Source: Adiantum capillus-veneris
Lineage: Eukaryota; Streptophyta; Polypodiopsida; Polypodiales; Pteridaceae
Reading direction: 5' to 3'
Assembly (NCBI GenBank): GCA_014529385.2
Contig: CM043960.1
Location: forward strand, 36,007,396 to 36,071,395
DNA: 64,000 nucleotides
Shown here in pieces: positions 43,766-55,633 of the stretch. Under the pieces are notes generated by a model. It did no database searches. It saw nothing but the letters and a program-made list of their open reading frames with translations, and was not told where the DNA came from. How positions within the stretch are numbered: the stretch's first letter is position 1; every line of letters begins with the position of its first letter. A program made the position numbers and the translations under genes.

Positions 43766-45160
43766 TCACTTAACATAATATTTCTCATGACCCGTTGGGC
43801 GTTCTTGTCTCCCCTTTCCTGTTATATGGTTAAGGCGTGCTTTGGGAAACTTAAGCGATACCCAATAATTTTCTTTGAAGGTCAAGGCTCTTCTATGCTT
43901 ATCAGCAACAACCTTTTGATTATGTTGTGTGATGGATATATCTTCCTTAATCTTTTTAAAATATTCTTTAAGATCTCTACTATACTCATCAGTTGCAAAG
44001 ATCTTCTCCAGTGTCTTGATTATCAATGGGAGCTTGGGTCTTTCTTCAATAACTTTGAAGGGTGCCTTTCCTATAGAAGTATGGAAAATGTTATTGTATG
44101 CATACTCTATTGAGGGTAAATAGTGTCTTGACTATCAATGGGAGCTTGGGTCTTCCTTCAATAACTTTGAAGGGTGCCTTTCCTATAGAAGTATGGAAAA
44201 TGTTATTGTATGCATACTCTATTGAGGGTAAATACTTTTCTTGTTGATCTCTTTGATCTACCTTTGTAACAAAGGCCTTGAGTATATCAATGATGGTCAA
44301 GTTTGCTATTTCACTTTGGCCATCCATTTGTGGGTGATAGGCCAAAGAGAAATTCAACTTAGTTCCCAAGTTCTCAAAGAGACCTTTTCAAAAATTATCG
44401 GTCATTCCGCATACTATGGATGTGGGTAAGCCATGATACTTAAAGACCTGTGAGATAAAAAGGGTTATCATATGGTGTGTTCAATTGTCTTTTTTATCAA
44501 TATAAAATGCGCTTATTTGTTGAACCGGACTACTACTTATATTCCCATGAATAAATCTTGACAATCCAAAGATGAAATCCATGGATATACTCTCCCATGG
44601 AGAATCAAGTATAGACAATGGCTGAAGCAAGCCATGTTGCTTTTATCTGTCATGCTTTGTCTTTTGACATACAATGCATTTAGCAACATAATCTAATATG
44701 TATGCCTTCATTGTTGGACAATAAAAGTACATTTCTACTTCCTTGAGAGTAGCTCAAATCCCTCTATGTCCGACATGAGGGGGAGTATGAGATTCATACA
44801 TACATTTTTCACAAAGGCTATGCTGACATAGAGAAGATAACCCCATCATGCACATTATATGGTTCCTCTTTCTTTCCTAGTGTAATAGCTGACATTATTC
44901 TTTGAAGTCCGGATACGTAGCATACTGATGTATCATAGAAGATAGATCATTGTGAGTAATTATTGATACAACATTCACCTTTAGTCTTTGTGAAAGAGCA
45001 TTGACCACTTGGTTGTGCTTACTAGCTATGTGAGCTATATGAAAGTTAAACTATGAAAAAGTGTTTGCCCACCTTATTTTTGTATCACTTAGTTTAGTTT
45101 GCATGAGAAAGTACCTAAAACTTTGTTGATCTATGCACAAAATAAATGGAGTTCCTAAGA
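43766..45160 (-). pseudogene. Chromovirus RNase H and integrase relics
   Basis: RNase H end: MQTKLSDTKIRWANTFS and NFHIAHIASKHNQVVNALSQ near 45,000-45,110. Integrase: an opening like [13 protein letters not shown] (expected SISMDFI) near 44,580, then KLNFSLAYHPQMDGQSEIAN (44,300-44,360) containing the catalytic Glu region, IEYAYNNIFHTSIGKAPF and EGRPKLP. C-terminal basic text continues to 43,770. The integrase segment near 44,011-44,234 is tandemly duplicated, which breaks it. Confidence 0.74.
44011..44234. repeat. 112-bp tandem duplication in the integrase relic
   Basis: GTGTCTTGATTATCAATGGG at 44,011 recurs at 44,123 with two changes; the rest of the 112-base unit is essentially identical, so this duplication is recent. 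Confidence 0.95.
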
Positions 45161-45349
45161 GATAATGCTTCCATGCATCCTCCATGTATCTAAGGCATGT
45201 AACAAGGCCAAAAGCTCTTTTTAATATATACCTAGATTCTTTTCTTGGTCATTTAATCTCCTACTTTCATATGCTATGGCATGCCCTTCTTTAAGAAACA
45301 CAACCCCAAGGCAATTTCCACAAGCATCACATTGGGCTTCAAAAAGTCA

Positions 45350-45900
45350 GATAACATTAACATTGGTTAAGAGATTAACTTCACTTTGAGATTTTCAAAA
45401 GATTTATTCTCTTTTGATTACCTGAATATGTTGCTTATTTTCCTCAATAGAATTGGATCAGATAATAATGTGATCAAAGAACACTCCTGTGAAGCTTTGA
45501 TGAGGTCTAAAGAGCCTCTTCATCATTTGATTAAAGGTAGTTGGCACATTGGTAAGCCCAAAAAAGTAGTACCAAAAATTCATGTAGGCCAAATGTTATA
45601 CAAAAGGCCGTCTTACAAATATCTTCAGGTGCAATCCATATCTAGTGATAACCACTTTTGAAATCTATTCTACTAAATTAGGTAGAGCCCTCTAGCTTAT
45701 CCAATAGATCCTCTATCTTGGGAACAAGAAATATATTCTTTATGGTTAACTGATTAAGTGTCCAATAGTCCATCCCTTTTTCTACAAGCTCATTCACTTG
45801 TCTCATAATCTCCTCTTGTTGAGCCGATGAGAGTTGATAAGGAGGCTTACTAGGAGGTGAATCCTAAGTAGAAGTTATATGGCATGCTCATCTTGCCCGC
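45350..45900 (-). pseudogene. Chromovirus reverse transcriptase relic
   Basis: Text with frameshifts reads RLNKRRL near the N-terminus of RT, KTAFCITFGLHEFLVLLF near 45,600, FGLTNVPTTFNQMMKRLF after a shift near 45,560, and FTGVFFDHIII near 45,470. The last should be FFDDII: the second catalytic Asp is His (codon at 45,470-45,472). Inactive. Confidence 0.72.
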
Positions 45901-46149
45901 TTGTGGGAGATATCTTCCTAGGGATGTCATCTGTAAATACATCTTGAAACTCTTCATGAGATTAGACAATTCTAACTCCTCTTTAGTTTCACTTCCTACC
46001 TCTTTAAGAAAACATGCATATTCTTTAGTGTCTTTGACAAAAACCATGTAATAAGAAAGAAAACTTTTCATTAATTTGTCAAAATCTTGAATCTATACAA
46101 GTGATATGTTGCTACTTGCCCTATTTACATCAAGTGCAACCTCCTTGCT

Positions 46150-46640
46150 ACCATAGAAAAAGAGGAATTTTCTTTTAGGAAACTTCACAGTGGCACCCAC
46201 GTGATCAAATCATGGTGCCCCTAGGATAATATTTTCATGCTTGAGTAAGGAGATGAAAAAATATTCTTTGTCGGCATAAATTTTCACATGATTCCTTAGC
46301 TTCCCAATCAACAAAGTGGCTGAGTCCTCTTTCACTTTGAAAGCTCCATCTACTTTCACCACATCCCCACCTCAAAGCCATGGATTCCTAGCTTAGCAGC
46401 TAGCTGAACATAGATAAAATTATGGGTAGATCTGGAATAAAAATTTATGAAAGCATCATGCTCTCTTACTTTTCTCCAAGCATAGGAAAGTGGTTCTCCT
46501 TTGCAATGGCCTTCCTCTTTTAGAGCTTCCACCATGGTAGCTCTAGAGGGTCATCATGTACACATCTCTTCAGGAATACATGTGAAACATGTCCTTGCTC
46601 CCCACACTTGAAGCACTTGTTATCCTTACAATAACCCTCT
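46150..46640 (-). pseudogene. Chromovirus zinc knuckle and protease relics
   Basis: Near 46,610-46,560 the minus strand reads KCFKCGEQGHVSHVF, a CX2CX4HX4C knuckle with the last Cys changed to Phe. Near 46,440-46,390 it reads YSRSTHNFIYVQLAAKLGI, matching the chromovirus protease active site D-S-G-S-T-H-N-F-I with the catalytic Asp and Gly replaced. ENIILGAP-FDHVGATVKF near 46,220 is the following ILG strand with a Trp-to-stop change. The protease is therefore dead. Confidence 0.7.
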
Positions 46641-46711
46641 ACCTTTGCAAGTGAAAGTTTTTTTAACCTTTGTAGCCTTTGTCCTTCTCCTTTGCCTTTT
46701 TGTTGTTGTTT

Positions 46712-46743
46712 TTGTCGTCGTCGTCGTCGTCATCGTTGTTGTC

Positions 46744-46806
<63 letters not shown>
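46712..46806. repeat. Trinucleotide repeat (GTT/GTC)n
   Basis: About 95 bases of GTC then GTT repeats (CAA/GAC on the other strand). Confidence 0.95.
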
Positions 46807-46983
46807 AGCCTTGGGGGAATTTTGTTTCGTGTTGTCATCGCTTTCTGCTCAGTTTATTCCTTAGCTTCTGTAGTTTTGGCACCCTTCTTATTCCCATGTT
46901 GGAAATGAATCCTCGAGGAAACCATCATGGGATGTATAACCGTTGAGATAGTTTTGGGCCTTTTGTGAATCGGCATACTCATT

Positions 46984-47303
46984 TGTTAGGAATTGGATCG
47001 TGCTAGCTATGGTGGATGAAAGAGAAACATGGTGCAAGTGTGTGAGTGTGTGTAAGCAAGGTTATCACTCAAGTGAATTAGGTTCCAAGATAGGATTAGC
47101 TTGGACTCATAAACACAATCTTGAGTATTGACTTAGCTTAGCACAAGCTCACCATAGACAAGCATGTAGTGCAAAATGAAGTTGTTGTTTATTGATTCAA
47201 GAAATGAGCTTTAAGTAGCTCTACAACCTTGCTCCACAGTATGTGGGATAAATCCACTCTCCTCTCCTTGACTCACACCTTAGGACAAAGCTCACACTTT
47301 ACA
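46984..47303 (-). repeat. LTR of the copia-type element (3' LTR in element sense)
   Basis: 320 bases, plus-strand start TGTTAGGAATTGGATCG, end CTCACACTTTACA. Confidence 0.96.
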
Positions 47304-47349
47304 ATCCTCCCCTTGAGGTTTTGACTAAGACAAGATACTGAAGATGCAC

Positions 47350-47520
47350 GATCCACACAGGCTAACAAAATCCACATAGGATGGTGATATCCACACAGGA
47401 AAATAAAGTCCACAAAGGATGGTGATATCCACACAGGATGGTAAAATCCACACAAGAAAGATCCACAAAGGATGGTGATGTCCACACAGGATGATAAGCT
47501 GGTATCCACACAGGAAAAAA
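47350..47520. repeat. Tandem repeat of GGATGGTGATATCCACACA-type units
   Basis: Six to seven imperfect units of about 25-30 bases (ATCCACACAGGATGGTGAT), beside the purine tract of the copia element. Confidence 0.85.
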
Positions 47521-47859
47521 GTCCTCCTCTACAAGTAGAGAGTCTGCATCTTCAAAATGGGTCTTCCCAAACGCTACCTTCGTCTTTGTCCTTTTTGTCT
47601 TCTACTACGTGAGCTGGTCCTCTGTCAGGTCTCTTGCCTTCGTTGCTTTTGCTGTTGCTTTCAACTGCTTCATGGTCTGACTTCATATCCTCCCCTCGAA
47701 CGAGTACTTCTGTCCCCCTTTTTGTGGTACAATCAGGCTTTATTCCATGCGTCATAATGACACGCAACAATATGCTATGAAAAGGTTTATGCAAAAATTA
47801 ATGCTCTCTTCCATCTTGGTCATACTCCGAGAGCCCAAGCATGCGGTGTTTCTCATACA

Positions 47860-48010
47860 CTTTGTCACAAAATCTTCACACATGGAAAGATTTTAGCGAT
47901 CTGGAGACTCTCCAATGCCAATTTCTATCCCATCACAAAAGCACATAATGTCATCCATGTAGACAAATATAATTACATACATTCCAAATATAATTACTGT
48001 CGGTGAAGCC
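47860..48010 (-). pseudogene. Copia reverse transcriptase fragment (YMDD box)
   Basis: The minus strand reads VIIFVYMDDIMCFCDGIEIG, with the catalytic YMDD at plus 47,950-47,961. Copia RTs have xYVDDIIxTG here. Upstream text such as VKRGFTDSNYI is no longer in a clean frame. Only about 50 codons survive; the rest of pol is missing. Confidence 0.6.
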
Positions 48011-48249
48011 CCTCTTCACAACGAAGTGATGCTCCTTTGGATGCTTGGTGATGCTTTGAAGATTTTCTTTGAGATGAAGCCTTTTGAAATTTGCCTTTTT
48101 TTGCTTTATTTCTTCCACTCGAAGTTCTTTGATGCCTTTGAGGCTTTGAAAGTTTTTGGTTGCCTTGCTGCAGTTTGGTGGGAGCAGGGCCTTGAGCTTG
48201 GAAGCTTTGGGATTCTTGGAGGTGCTCGGAGGCTTGAGGCTTTGGTGTG

Positions 48250-48680
48250 ACTAGCCACCAAGGTATTGTCTGGACTGTGGGAATGCGCCCCTCTGAGGGG
48301 GGTGAGCTTATAAAATTTAAGGCCTTTGAGGCTCGAGGTAGCGCCGTGGGAAGGGGGGCCCCGTAGGGGCGGACCCGGAATCTTTATACAAAAGGCTTGA
48401 GCGCGTAGGCACGTGACCGGACGGCGGGAATCAGGCCGGGCGGGCTCCGAGCAGTCGGGCAGTCACCAGCGGGCGGACAGTCGACCAATCAGACCATTGG
48501 GTAGGCGCGGGCGGTCGGGCACAAGCGCGGGCAGCGGATAGCTTATCTGGGCAGGCGGGGGCAGTTCGGGCAACAGTCGAAAAAACTTAAGCGTGTGAGC
48601 ACTCCCCAACGGACCCGCCAGCCTTCAAAAGGCGCATTTGACTGGCGTTTAAGATTCGCCCAGCTTGCCCGAATTAAGCC
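48250..48680. other. GC-rich, CpG-rich block inside the copia element
   Basis: GGGGCGGACCCGG, GGACGGCGGGAATCAGGCCG and many GCGGGC/CGGGCAG motifs. This contrasts sharply with the AT-rich surroundings and with the CpG-depleted older repeats nearby. No ORF recognised. It could be captured promoter-type sequence or a specialised regulatory region of the element. Confidence 0.75.
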
Positions 48681-49299
48681 TATCCAAATTGAGCCTTGGA
48701 CCCCTTGAGTGTCAACACCCCGATTTCAGTGCACTAACCAACAAAGCCCACGAGCTAGCTTGTGAAGGAGTTCCTAAAGATAGGAAGTTAAGCTTGAGCT
48801 AGCAAGCTTCCGCACACACACAAAAGCCTCACACACACCTAAATATAGCAAATTAATTGGTAAAGCATTCGATGTCTGATTTGGGTGTTTAGAGGCTCTA
48901 TAGAGAGCTTGCGAGGAGAGCTTCAAGATAATGGAAATGATGCACGTTGATAATGAAAGTGCGGGGATTAATTACAAACGCAAAAAGTAGAAAAATCGAC
49001 ACTATATGCACATAAATTTGAAGAGAAACGATTGCTAAATGATGTGACCAATCAATCAAGACACTAATTGATCATTGGGGTGATCAATTGAGAAAATATG
49101 CAAGATTTCTAAAGTTTAATGCACCTACGCTCTCCTAATCAAGCCTACCTAGCCATGGAGGGTAGTGGCCTCTTGGGTGTGCCAAGGACATGCCCACACA
49201 TAGCTAGATTAGTGCTTAATTAGTTAGAGATGCTACTAATACACACACACTAATGCATAATGACAATCCTAGCTAGCACACCATGGCTCTGATACCAAA

Positions 49300-49619
49300 T
49301 GTTAGGAATTGGATCGTGCTAGCTATGGTGGATGAAAGAGAAACATGGTGCAAGTGTGTGAGTGTGTGTAAGCAAGGTTATCACTCAAGTGAATTAGGTT
49401 CCAAGATAGGATTAGCTTGGACTCATAAACACAATCTTGAGTATTGACTTAGCTTAGCACAAGCTCACCATAGACAAGCATGTAGTGCAAAATGAAGTTG
49501 TTGTTTATTGATTCAAGAAATGAGCTTTAAGTAGCTCTACAGCCTTGCTCCACAGTATGTGGGATAAATCCACTCTCCTCTCCTTGACTCACACCTTAGG
49601 ACAAAGCTCACACTTTACA
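49300..49619 (-). repeat. LTR of the copia-type element (5' LTR in element sense)
   Basis: 320 bases; the only difference I see is CTACAGCC for CTACAACC at about 49,540. Confidence 0.96.
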
Positions 49620-49624
49620 TCATT

Positions 49625-50685
49625 CATCTCTTTGTATAGGCCAGCACAAAATTGTTGCTTATGTATTGCAAAGTCTACCTTCTTCTACACAATGGCTTTG
49701 AGATGTAGCTTCCAAAACTTATCAATATATTTTTTAGTAGACTCATAAGGTGTCATCTTCAAGCTTTGTCATTCCATGAGGACTTTATATTTGGCATCTT
49801 GCAAGCAATCGTTAAGGCCTTTCTTATCTTTGGAGCTTCACCATTGGCAAGTAGGCTTGCCCCCACCATTGATGGGATGACTTTTGGAAATGCATAAGAT
49901 CTTTGAAGATTTTGAGAAATTTTCATCTTCAGAAGCCGCGTCAAATTTTTGGATGAAAACCAACACTTTATCAGCTACTCCAAATGTTCCATCGTAGGCA
50001 AGGAAAGTGATATTCTTTCCTCCTTTTTTGAAGTTTTTTAATCGGCATGATCTCTTTCATGGCACATAGCTTCTTTGCTTACCTCTTCTTTTTGCTCTCT
50101 TAGGTGGTGAGTCACTACTCTCCTTTTTGAAAGATGATGATAAGGCGAAGAGGAAGAAGAAGAAGAAGGAGAGGATGGTGACCACTTTCTTCACTTCCTC
50201 CTTCTTGAGTTGTTTTCCCCCCTCCTTGGGCTCCCAATAGAGGGAGTGCCTGATGATTTCTTCTTCTTCTTGTGAGGGATAGGTGACTACCTTGCCCATT
50301 GTCTTCTTGGAGCCGCATCACTTTCAGAGGCAATGGGGGTGTCACTTTTGTATCTCTCCCTTGAAAGTTCTTGATACATGGCTTCTTTTTGAATAGTTTT
50401 CCTTGGGGGTCTTGTCAGTATTTCCTTCTCATTACCCAAAGAGACTCCTCTTTTGGAGGTCTCACTAGAAGGCCTCGAAGGAGCTCTATCTTCTTGGGTA
50501 CTTGGAGAAACTTGAAGAGCTTGTATTCGGCTTTGAAATTCCGCTTAAAAAGTAGGGTTTCCCATAGCTTCTTGACGCTTGCCAGCAAGATAGTTGACAA
50601 CTCTTCAACCATCATCAATGGGTACACCATGTGCTAAATCCAAGTTGTGGATATTAATTATATTCCCTTGATTATGTTGTGCCAT
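49625..50685 (-). pseudogene. Chromovirus gag, N-terminal part
   Basis: From ATG 50,685 the frame reads MAQHNQGNIINIHNLDLAHG, then after a stop RVVNYLAGKRQEAMGNPTF, then AEFQSRIQALQVSPSTQ. Further down, text such as TPYESTKKYIDKFWKLHLKA and FAIHKQQFCAGLYKEMND (near 49,640-49,740) has the look of the gag core of plant chromoviruses. The gag continues on the other side of the copia insertion (YADSQKAQNYLNG near 46,960). An acidic/basic low-complexity region near 50,060-50,300 includes poly-Glu and Phe/Leu runs produced by GAA/CTT repeats. Gag forms the particle; this copy is broken in several frames. Confidence 0.6.
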
Positions 50686-50770
50686 GATTAGAGTTCCTTG
50701 TATGTGTATGCTAGCTCTTTCCTTGGCACTTCCAAAACCTTTTCTACTACTCCTCTTAACACTTGAAAAA

Positions 50771-51018
50771 TAAGCACTCAAGTATCTACACCCGTGGTTT
50801 AGAATATTGTTAATTTCAAAGAGTAGTAGAGTGGGTTTAATAGTGCTAAAGTCACATTGGTTCCTATCAAGCTTGCTAATAGCTCAATAATGATTAAGCA
50901 CTCATGTATTTATAGCCATGGTTAGACTATTGTTAATTCCAAAGAGTATTGAAGTGGGTTTCATAGTGCTAAGCTAGCACCGGTTCCTATCGAGCTTGCT
51001 AATAGCTCAATAATGGTT
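50771..51018. repeat. ~124-bp tandem duplication upstream of the chromovirus gag
   Basis: TAAGCACTCAAGTATCTACA at 50,771 recurs as TAAGCACTCATGTATTTATA at 50,895, followed in both by GGTT-AGA-TATTGTTAATT and GGTTCCTATCAAGCTTGCT or near variants. It lies in the presumed leader or LTR of the chromovirus. Confidence 0.88.
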
Positions 51019-51340
51019 AAGCCATAGGCAAGTCTAAAAAGACTCCATTATCAAGACCATAGTTCTTGATGGTGTCCCCCATACCTTCTTGTAAACAAGC
51101 ATGCCAACCGAGATAATAAATCCCAGTCTCACTCCCTATTGAAATGTACAACTTCAGCCTTTTGTAGATTACTCAAGACCATCTCTTCTTAGGTAGGAAA
51201 AGAGAAACTTTAGCTCTAGTATTTTCTTACAAACACTGTGAAATTGAATTATAAAAGAACATTTTTCCTTTAAGAATTTCTTGAAACTTTAGATTGTGGT
51301 GAGCTTATTTCTTTGCACGTTGCACTTGAGAGTGTGTGGA

Positions 51341-51341
<1 letters not shown>

Positions 51342-51402
<61 letters not shown>
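51342..51402. repeat. Microsatellite (TG)n
   Basis: 61 bases of uninterrupted TG/GT. Confidence 0.97.
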
Positions 51403-51404
<2 letters not shown>

Positions 51405-54370
51405 CTATTTAACTTAAATAAATAACACACCAATGAACAGGATGTTCAAAACGATGACTGGCTAAAGATGACTAGGCAAAGATAAGTACAGAAACAACTC
51501 AGTCTTTGATTCATAAATGTACAACATAATAAGAATGAAGTATCATTCCAAATGAATTTATACAAAGGTATCAAAACTATCCCAATTGAATCATTAAATG
51601 TTTCCAAAGTCGGACTGCAGCAAGCTAAACCTCTTTAAGCCAAGAAAGAATTCTCACCTACATCCATATAGTCAAGAAAACAGATATTTTAGACTTGGCT
51701 ACGTATGGCAGGCTTCAAAGAATCTATCAGTTGTTATCCATGTCAAACTTAAAAAAATTTAGACGAGCTATTGTTCTGCATATTTAAAGTCTCAAGGATT
51801 TTTTACCATCATATTTTTGCTAGAGTTACTCATATATTTAGCTTCTCTTTTAATATATAATATCCATTAATGTAAAAAATGTCGACTAATCCATATCGTT
51901 GTATGTAAAAAGCTTGCATGCAATGCTTAGTCAAGTAATTTTTATCCTTAAAATGTGTTCCGATGTCGAGCCTTTCAAAGCCAGAAACAACTAGAATTAT
52001 CATTTGACCAAGCAAGCCCTATCTAGAGACCGGGTAAAAACTAGAAGAATGTATTGTAGACCAGATCACTTAACCCGCCAGAACTTAGTAGAATTTGTAA
52101 TAGGCCTGTTTACCCAACAACATATACTTAAGTATCAAAACAAAATATTCATCAATAGCAGTTGGTTGATTCTCCAAGTTTTTCCAGCACTATCATAATT
52201 CAATAAGTAATCATTCAATATGATGCTATCCTAAGAAGTAATCTATCAAAGAAAAACAAGCTAGGACCAAACAACTATCATTATCAATCGAGAGCAGCTA
52301 TGTAACTGCTATCTTGAGTCATTTCCCAAAGTAACTCGGTTAAGTCGGTGTCGGTTTATGAAAATAATCCACCAAAATGTGACCCATAACATTTCGGTAG
52401 CATAACCAGTAATGCCACCAAGCTTTCAACATCAGATTAACTAGGGTTTAACATTCAACCGAACTTAAACCTAATGTCACTGATACATTCAATAATTTGC
52501 AATAGGCTATGCATTCTTTTTCCATACTATATTCCTATAATGAGTTTCCTTTGAAACTACAGTAGCAGTTGAACCATCAGTTCAGAGAAGTATCATTCAA
52601 AGCCAGAGAAGTATCAGCCAGAGCCACAGTAACCTTATACCCATACTGGTCAGAACCATAGCTTATGCCAAAACCCAAGTGAGGTTTTTAAGGTAGTACC
52701 ATCACCAAGAACAAGATGGTGTACATGTGAAAAAGACTAGAACTAAGCCAGGCATCCAGGCAATAAGCCGACTGTTTTTATTTATTGTATGTCAAGGTAA
52801 ATAGTAAAAAACTAGAATATATTTTATGGTAGTATCATCACCAGATGTAATGTAACAAACCAGTTTTAAGCCAGATATCCAAGCAAGGTTAGATATTTTG
52901 TAAGTCAGCACCAGAGCCAGATCCGGCTAATTCCAACCATACCCAAGATCAAGAGAGTAAGATCTAGTTTAGAGAAATACCAAGATCATGCCAGAAATTT
53001 AAGACAAAAAAAAACCAAATGGTGGCCAGTAAATCAGGCAGTAGATTTTACCAGACATTGGGCTATAGATTGCATAGTATTTAACAAATTTCTAAATTCA
53101 GTGAGCGGGACTAGAAGCCAGCAAAAAAAATCATCATCTTCTTTCACTATGCCAAAGTAAAAAACCTGTCATCATTCTCAACAGAGCAATAAAATTTTTG
53201 ATCACCTAAAATATTGAAGGAAATATGGAACTAGTGAGCAGAAGTACACTCACAATAATCTCACATGAGCGAAGGGAAAGACAGGTATAAATCCAATGAC
53301 ACCTTGTTCTCCCATTATTAGTATGACCAATGTTGCCCATGTCAAGTTGTTTGCATGGGGCACTATGTAACAGGCTTTCAATATCATACTTACCATAAGT
53401 ATCAAGTAAATGCACAAAGCCCCAATTTTTCATAAGTTTCCAAGGTAAGCCATTACTTCAGAGAGTAAAAATGAGTAGGACAGAAGCCCTCACAAAAAAC
53501 CAGTGTTCAACAGCTAATCCATCCCAGTAGAAGTAATAAGCCAGAAGATCATTATAGTATCATCTGTGCCATGTAAGTATTTATAACCAGAACATGTAAT
53601 TTTACCATTTGAGTGAGTTACCCCTAATCTTCCAATATCAAAATGTCAGCCATTCAAAATCAACCATCTTCTATACATTAACAGAAAAAAGCTCCTGTCA
53701 TGGAATAGTGGTAAAAAGTCAATGTGGTAAAAATGCAAAGTATACACTAAAGATAGTGAATAGAAGACCTTGAAGTAGAAGCCCTCCAACAGTTAGCACA
53801 GTAGCAGCGAAGAAAAGTGTTACTACAGAGCCAATCATCAACTTTTCTTGCAGAGTCTCCTCTACACCAAGAGAGTAAACACCAAGACCACGTCTAAGTG
53901 AGGGGAAGAGCCCCTCACCTTATATGGTAGAGGAGGCAGGGAAGATTGCCAAAAGTACTCATTTGCGGGGATGCTACATCAGCCAAGAATCGATTTTCCT
54001 TAATAAGCATGTAGGAGGCATAATAGCTACACATCCCTCCAAGTGAGGTAGGCAGAGAACTCGAGCCAAGTAACCCTAATCTCCAGTGCAGTTAACAGAG
54101 CGGGATTGTGACGTGTTAAGCGTGCCGCGACAGAGTGATAAAGAGATGCATCGATCAAAACTGAAATCACCACACTCGCCCAGGTAAGGGGCCTAAGAAA
54201 AGGGGTTTTAAGTGAACTAGGTAGGAGCTGGGGTAGGGGGTGATACCCATATGGTACCATTTATTCAGCCATGCTAATAGTAGGTTAGCAATAAGTACCA
54301 TTTCCAAGTTTTTTTCCAGGTGGAAATCTTTAGGCTATGAGTAGGTTATCATGGTCAGTTGTTGTGACAA
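51403..54370. other. Intergenic stretch without recognisable genes
   Basis: About 3 kb of AT-rich sequence. Many AGCCAGA/CCAGAAG words occur between 52,560 and 53,570, but not in a regular tandem array. No coding frame, inverted repeat or element end could be supported. Confidence 0.5.
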
Positions 54371-54371
54371 A

Positions 54372-54496
<125 letters not shown>

Positions 54497-55633
54497 TCCC
54501 ACGAGCCCCCTTGCTTTTACCCTTTCCACATTTTCCAAAATCTTAAAATGGAATGCTCACTACATCGAAACATGAAAATTGAACACTTCAAAATGCAATT
54601 AAGTTCATATGCTAACACTTGTACCCTCCCCTACCTTGATAATCCTTCCCAACTCGCCCCCTCTTCCTTTTCACTTGTCTTTGGCATGAGTACACGCACG
54701 CATGCGCACGTGCACACACACACTTGTTCAACCTCCCGTAAAACAATAATGAGCTGCTTTGGACATGTGGCCTAGTCAAACTTGGAAGAGAAATTCTAGG
54801 GTGAACTTACCAAATATGATGGGGATGATCTAACCTTAGGCTTTTAATTTCCCCTAGAATTGATTAAAAACTATAGACAATTTGATGTCTTTGGTGCAAG
54901 ACATTTCCACAATCCTTTGCAGGCTTTATGAAGTTGACTCAAGTTAGAGCCTACCTGTTAATTAGAACTTGCTTGATAAAGGATAACTCACCCGTGTGCT
55001 TTTAGAACTTCACCTCTTGTGAAAAACCATAGCACAATGCTTTGGAGGTACCATGGCGCAACCTCCAAAAAATTGCTAAATTGAGACCTGCTAAATGTAG
55101 ACTAGCTTTGGTGAATTTTAACTTTACCCTAACATTTCTCAACCTTCATACTTGGAGTCAATAAGTAATTTTAATTACTTGAAATTAGTAGAGTTAAGTT
55201 TCTATATTCAGACTCTTATAATTACCCTAAGTAATCTTGTTTGTCATGTATCTTTGATCAAGATTGCTCGGGATAGAATCATCCTTCCTTGACATGTACC
55301 TTTGATTGAGATAATTAAACAGCAATTATTCTTGCTCTTTTGTAGACTTCTCTCCTTTGGTCACAAGCCTTTGACCTAACTAATTTTATAAGCACTTTAG
55401 TCAATTCCTCTTACTCTCTTTTATTTTCCCAAGACTTAAGTGGCCAAATTAAGATGGAAAATCCTTTTAGAAGGTTAGAAATTAATTTTTATGACATATG
55501 ATGTTCTATCAAAGGTGAGTGTGTTGCATGGTTTGCAAGGGCCTTTACATCTAAAAACTGTCAACGAGCAACATTGACACTTGTCAAGTCCAAAGACTAG
55601 GTTGCTTTGGTAGGTGGCTAAGAACTCAATTAA
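54497..55633. other. No recognisable gene
   Basis: AT-rich. The segment ACTTAAGTGGCCAAATTAAG near 55,435 matches 43,012, showing a dispersed repeat. Confidence 0.45.

Larger units (their letters stand above)
46984..49619 (-). mobile_element. Young non-autonomous Ty1/copia-type element (2.6 kb)
   Basis: Two 320-bp direct LTRs (46,984-47,303 and 49,300-49,619) differ at a single base by my reading. The 5-bp target copies are TCATT (46,979-46,983 and 49,620-49,624). On the minus strand the LTR ends CCTAACA, and TGGTATCAGAGC (plus 49,286-49,297), the classic initiator-tRNA-Met primer site of copia elements, follows two bases later. A purine tract AAGGGGAGG (plus 47,306-47,314) precedes the other LTR. 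The 2-kb interior has only a scrap of copia reverse transcriptase, tandem repeats and a GC-rich block, so movement must have used proteins from another element. Confidence 0.93.
43440..50685 (-). mobile_element. Decayed Ty3/gypsy chromovirus, split by a copia insertion
   Basis: Minus-strand order from high to low coordinates: gag start at 50,685, gag body to about 49,625 continuing after the copia insertion at 46,983, zinc knuckle near 46,600, protease near 46,400-46,150, RT near 45,900-45,350, RNase H near 45,150-44,990, integrase near 44,700-44,090, and a chromodomain at 43,600-43,440. The C-terminal chromodomain and the NAFHASLLKPYKGEP text after integrase identify a chromovirus. Stops and frameshifts are dense, so it is much older than its neighbours. 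LTRs were not found. Confidence 0.82.

Noticed and set aside
46626-46908. Open frames of poly-Thr, poly-Val or poly-Leu
   Set aside because: Products of the GTT/GTC trinucleotide repeat, not genes.
47350-47520. CRISPR-like array of short repeats
   Set aside because: Repeats and spacers are irregular and imperfect, and the locus lies inside a plant LTR element; it is a minisatellite.
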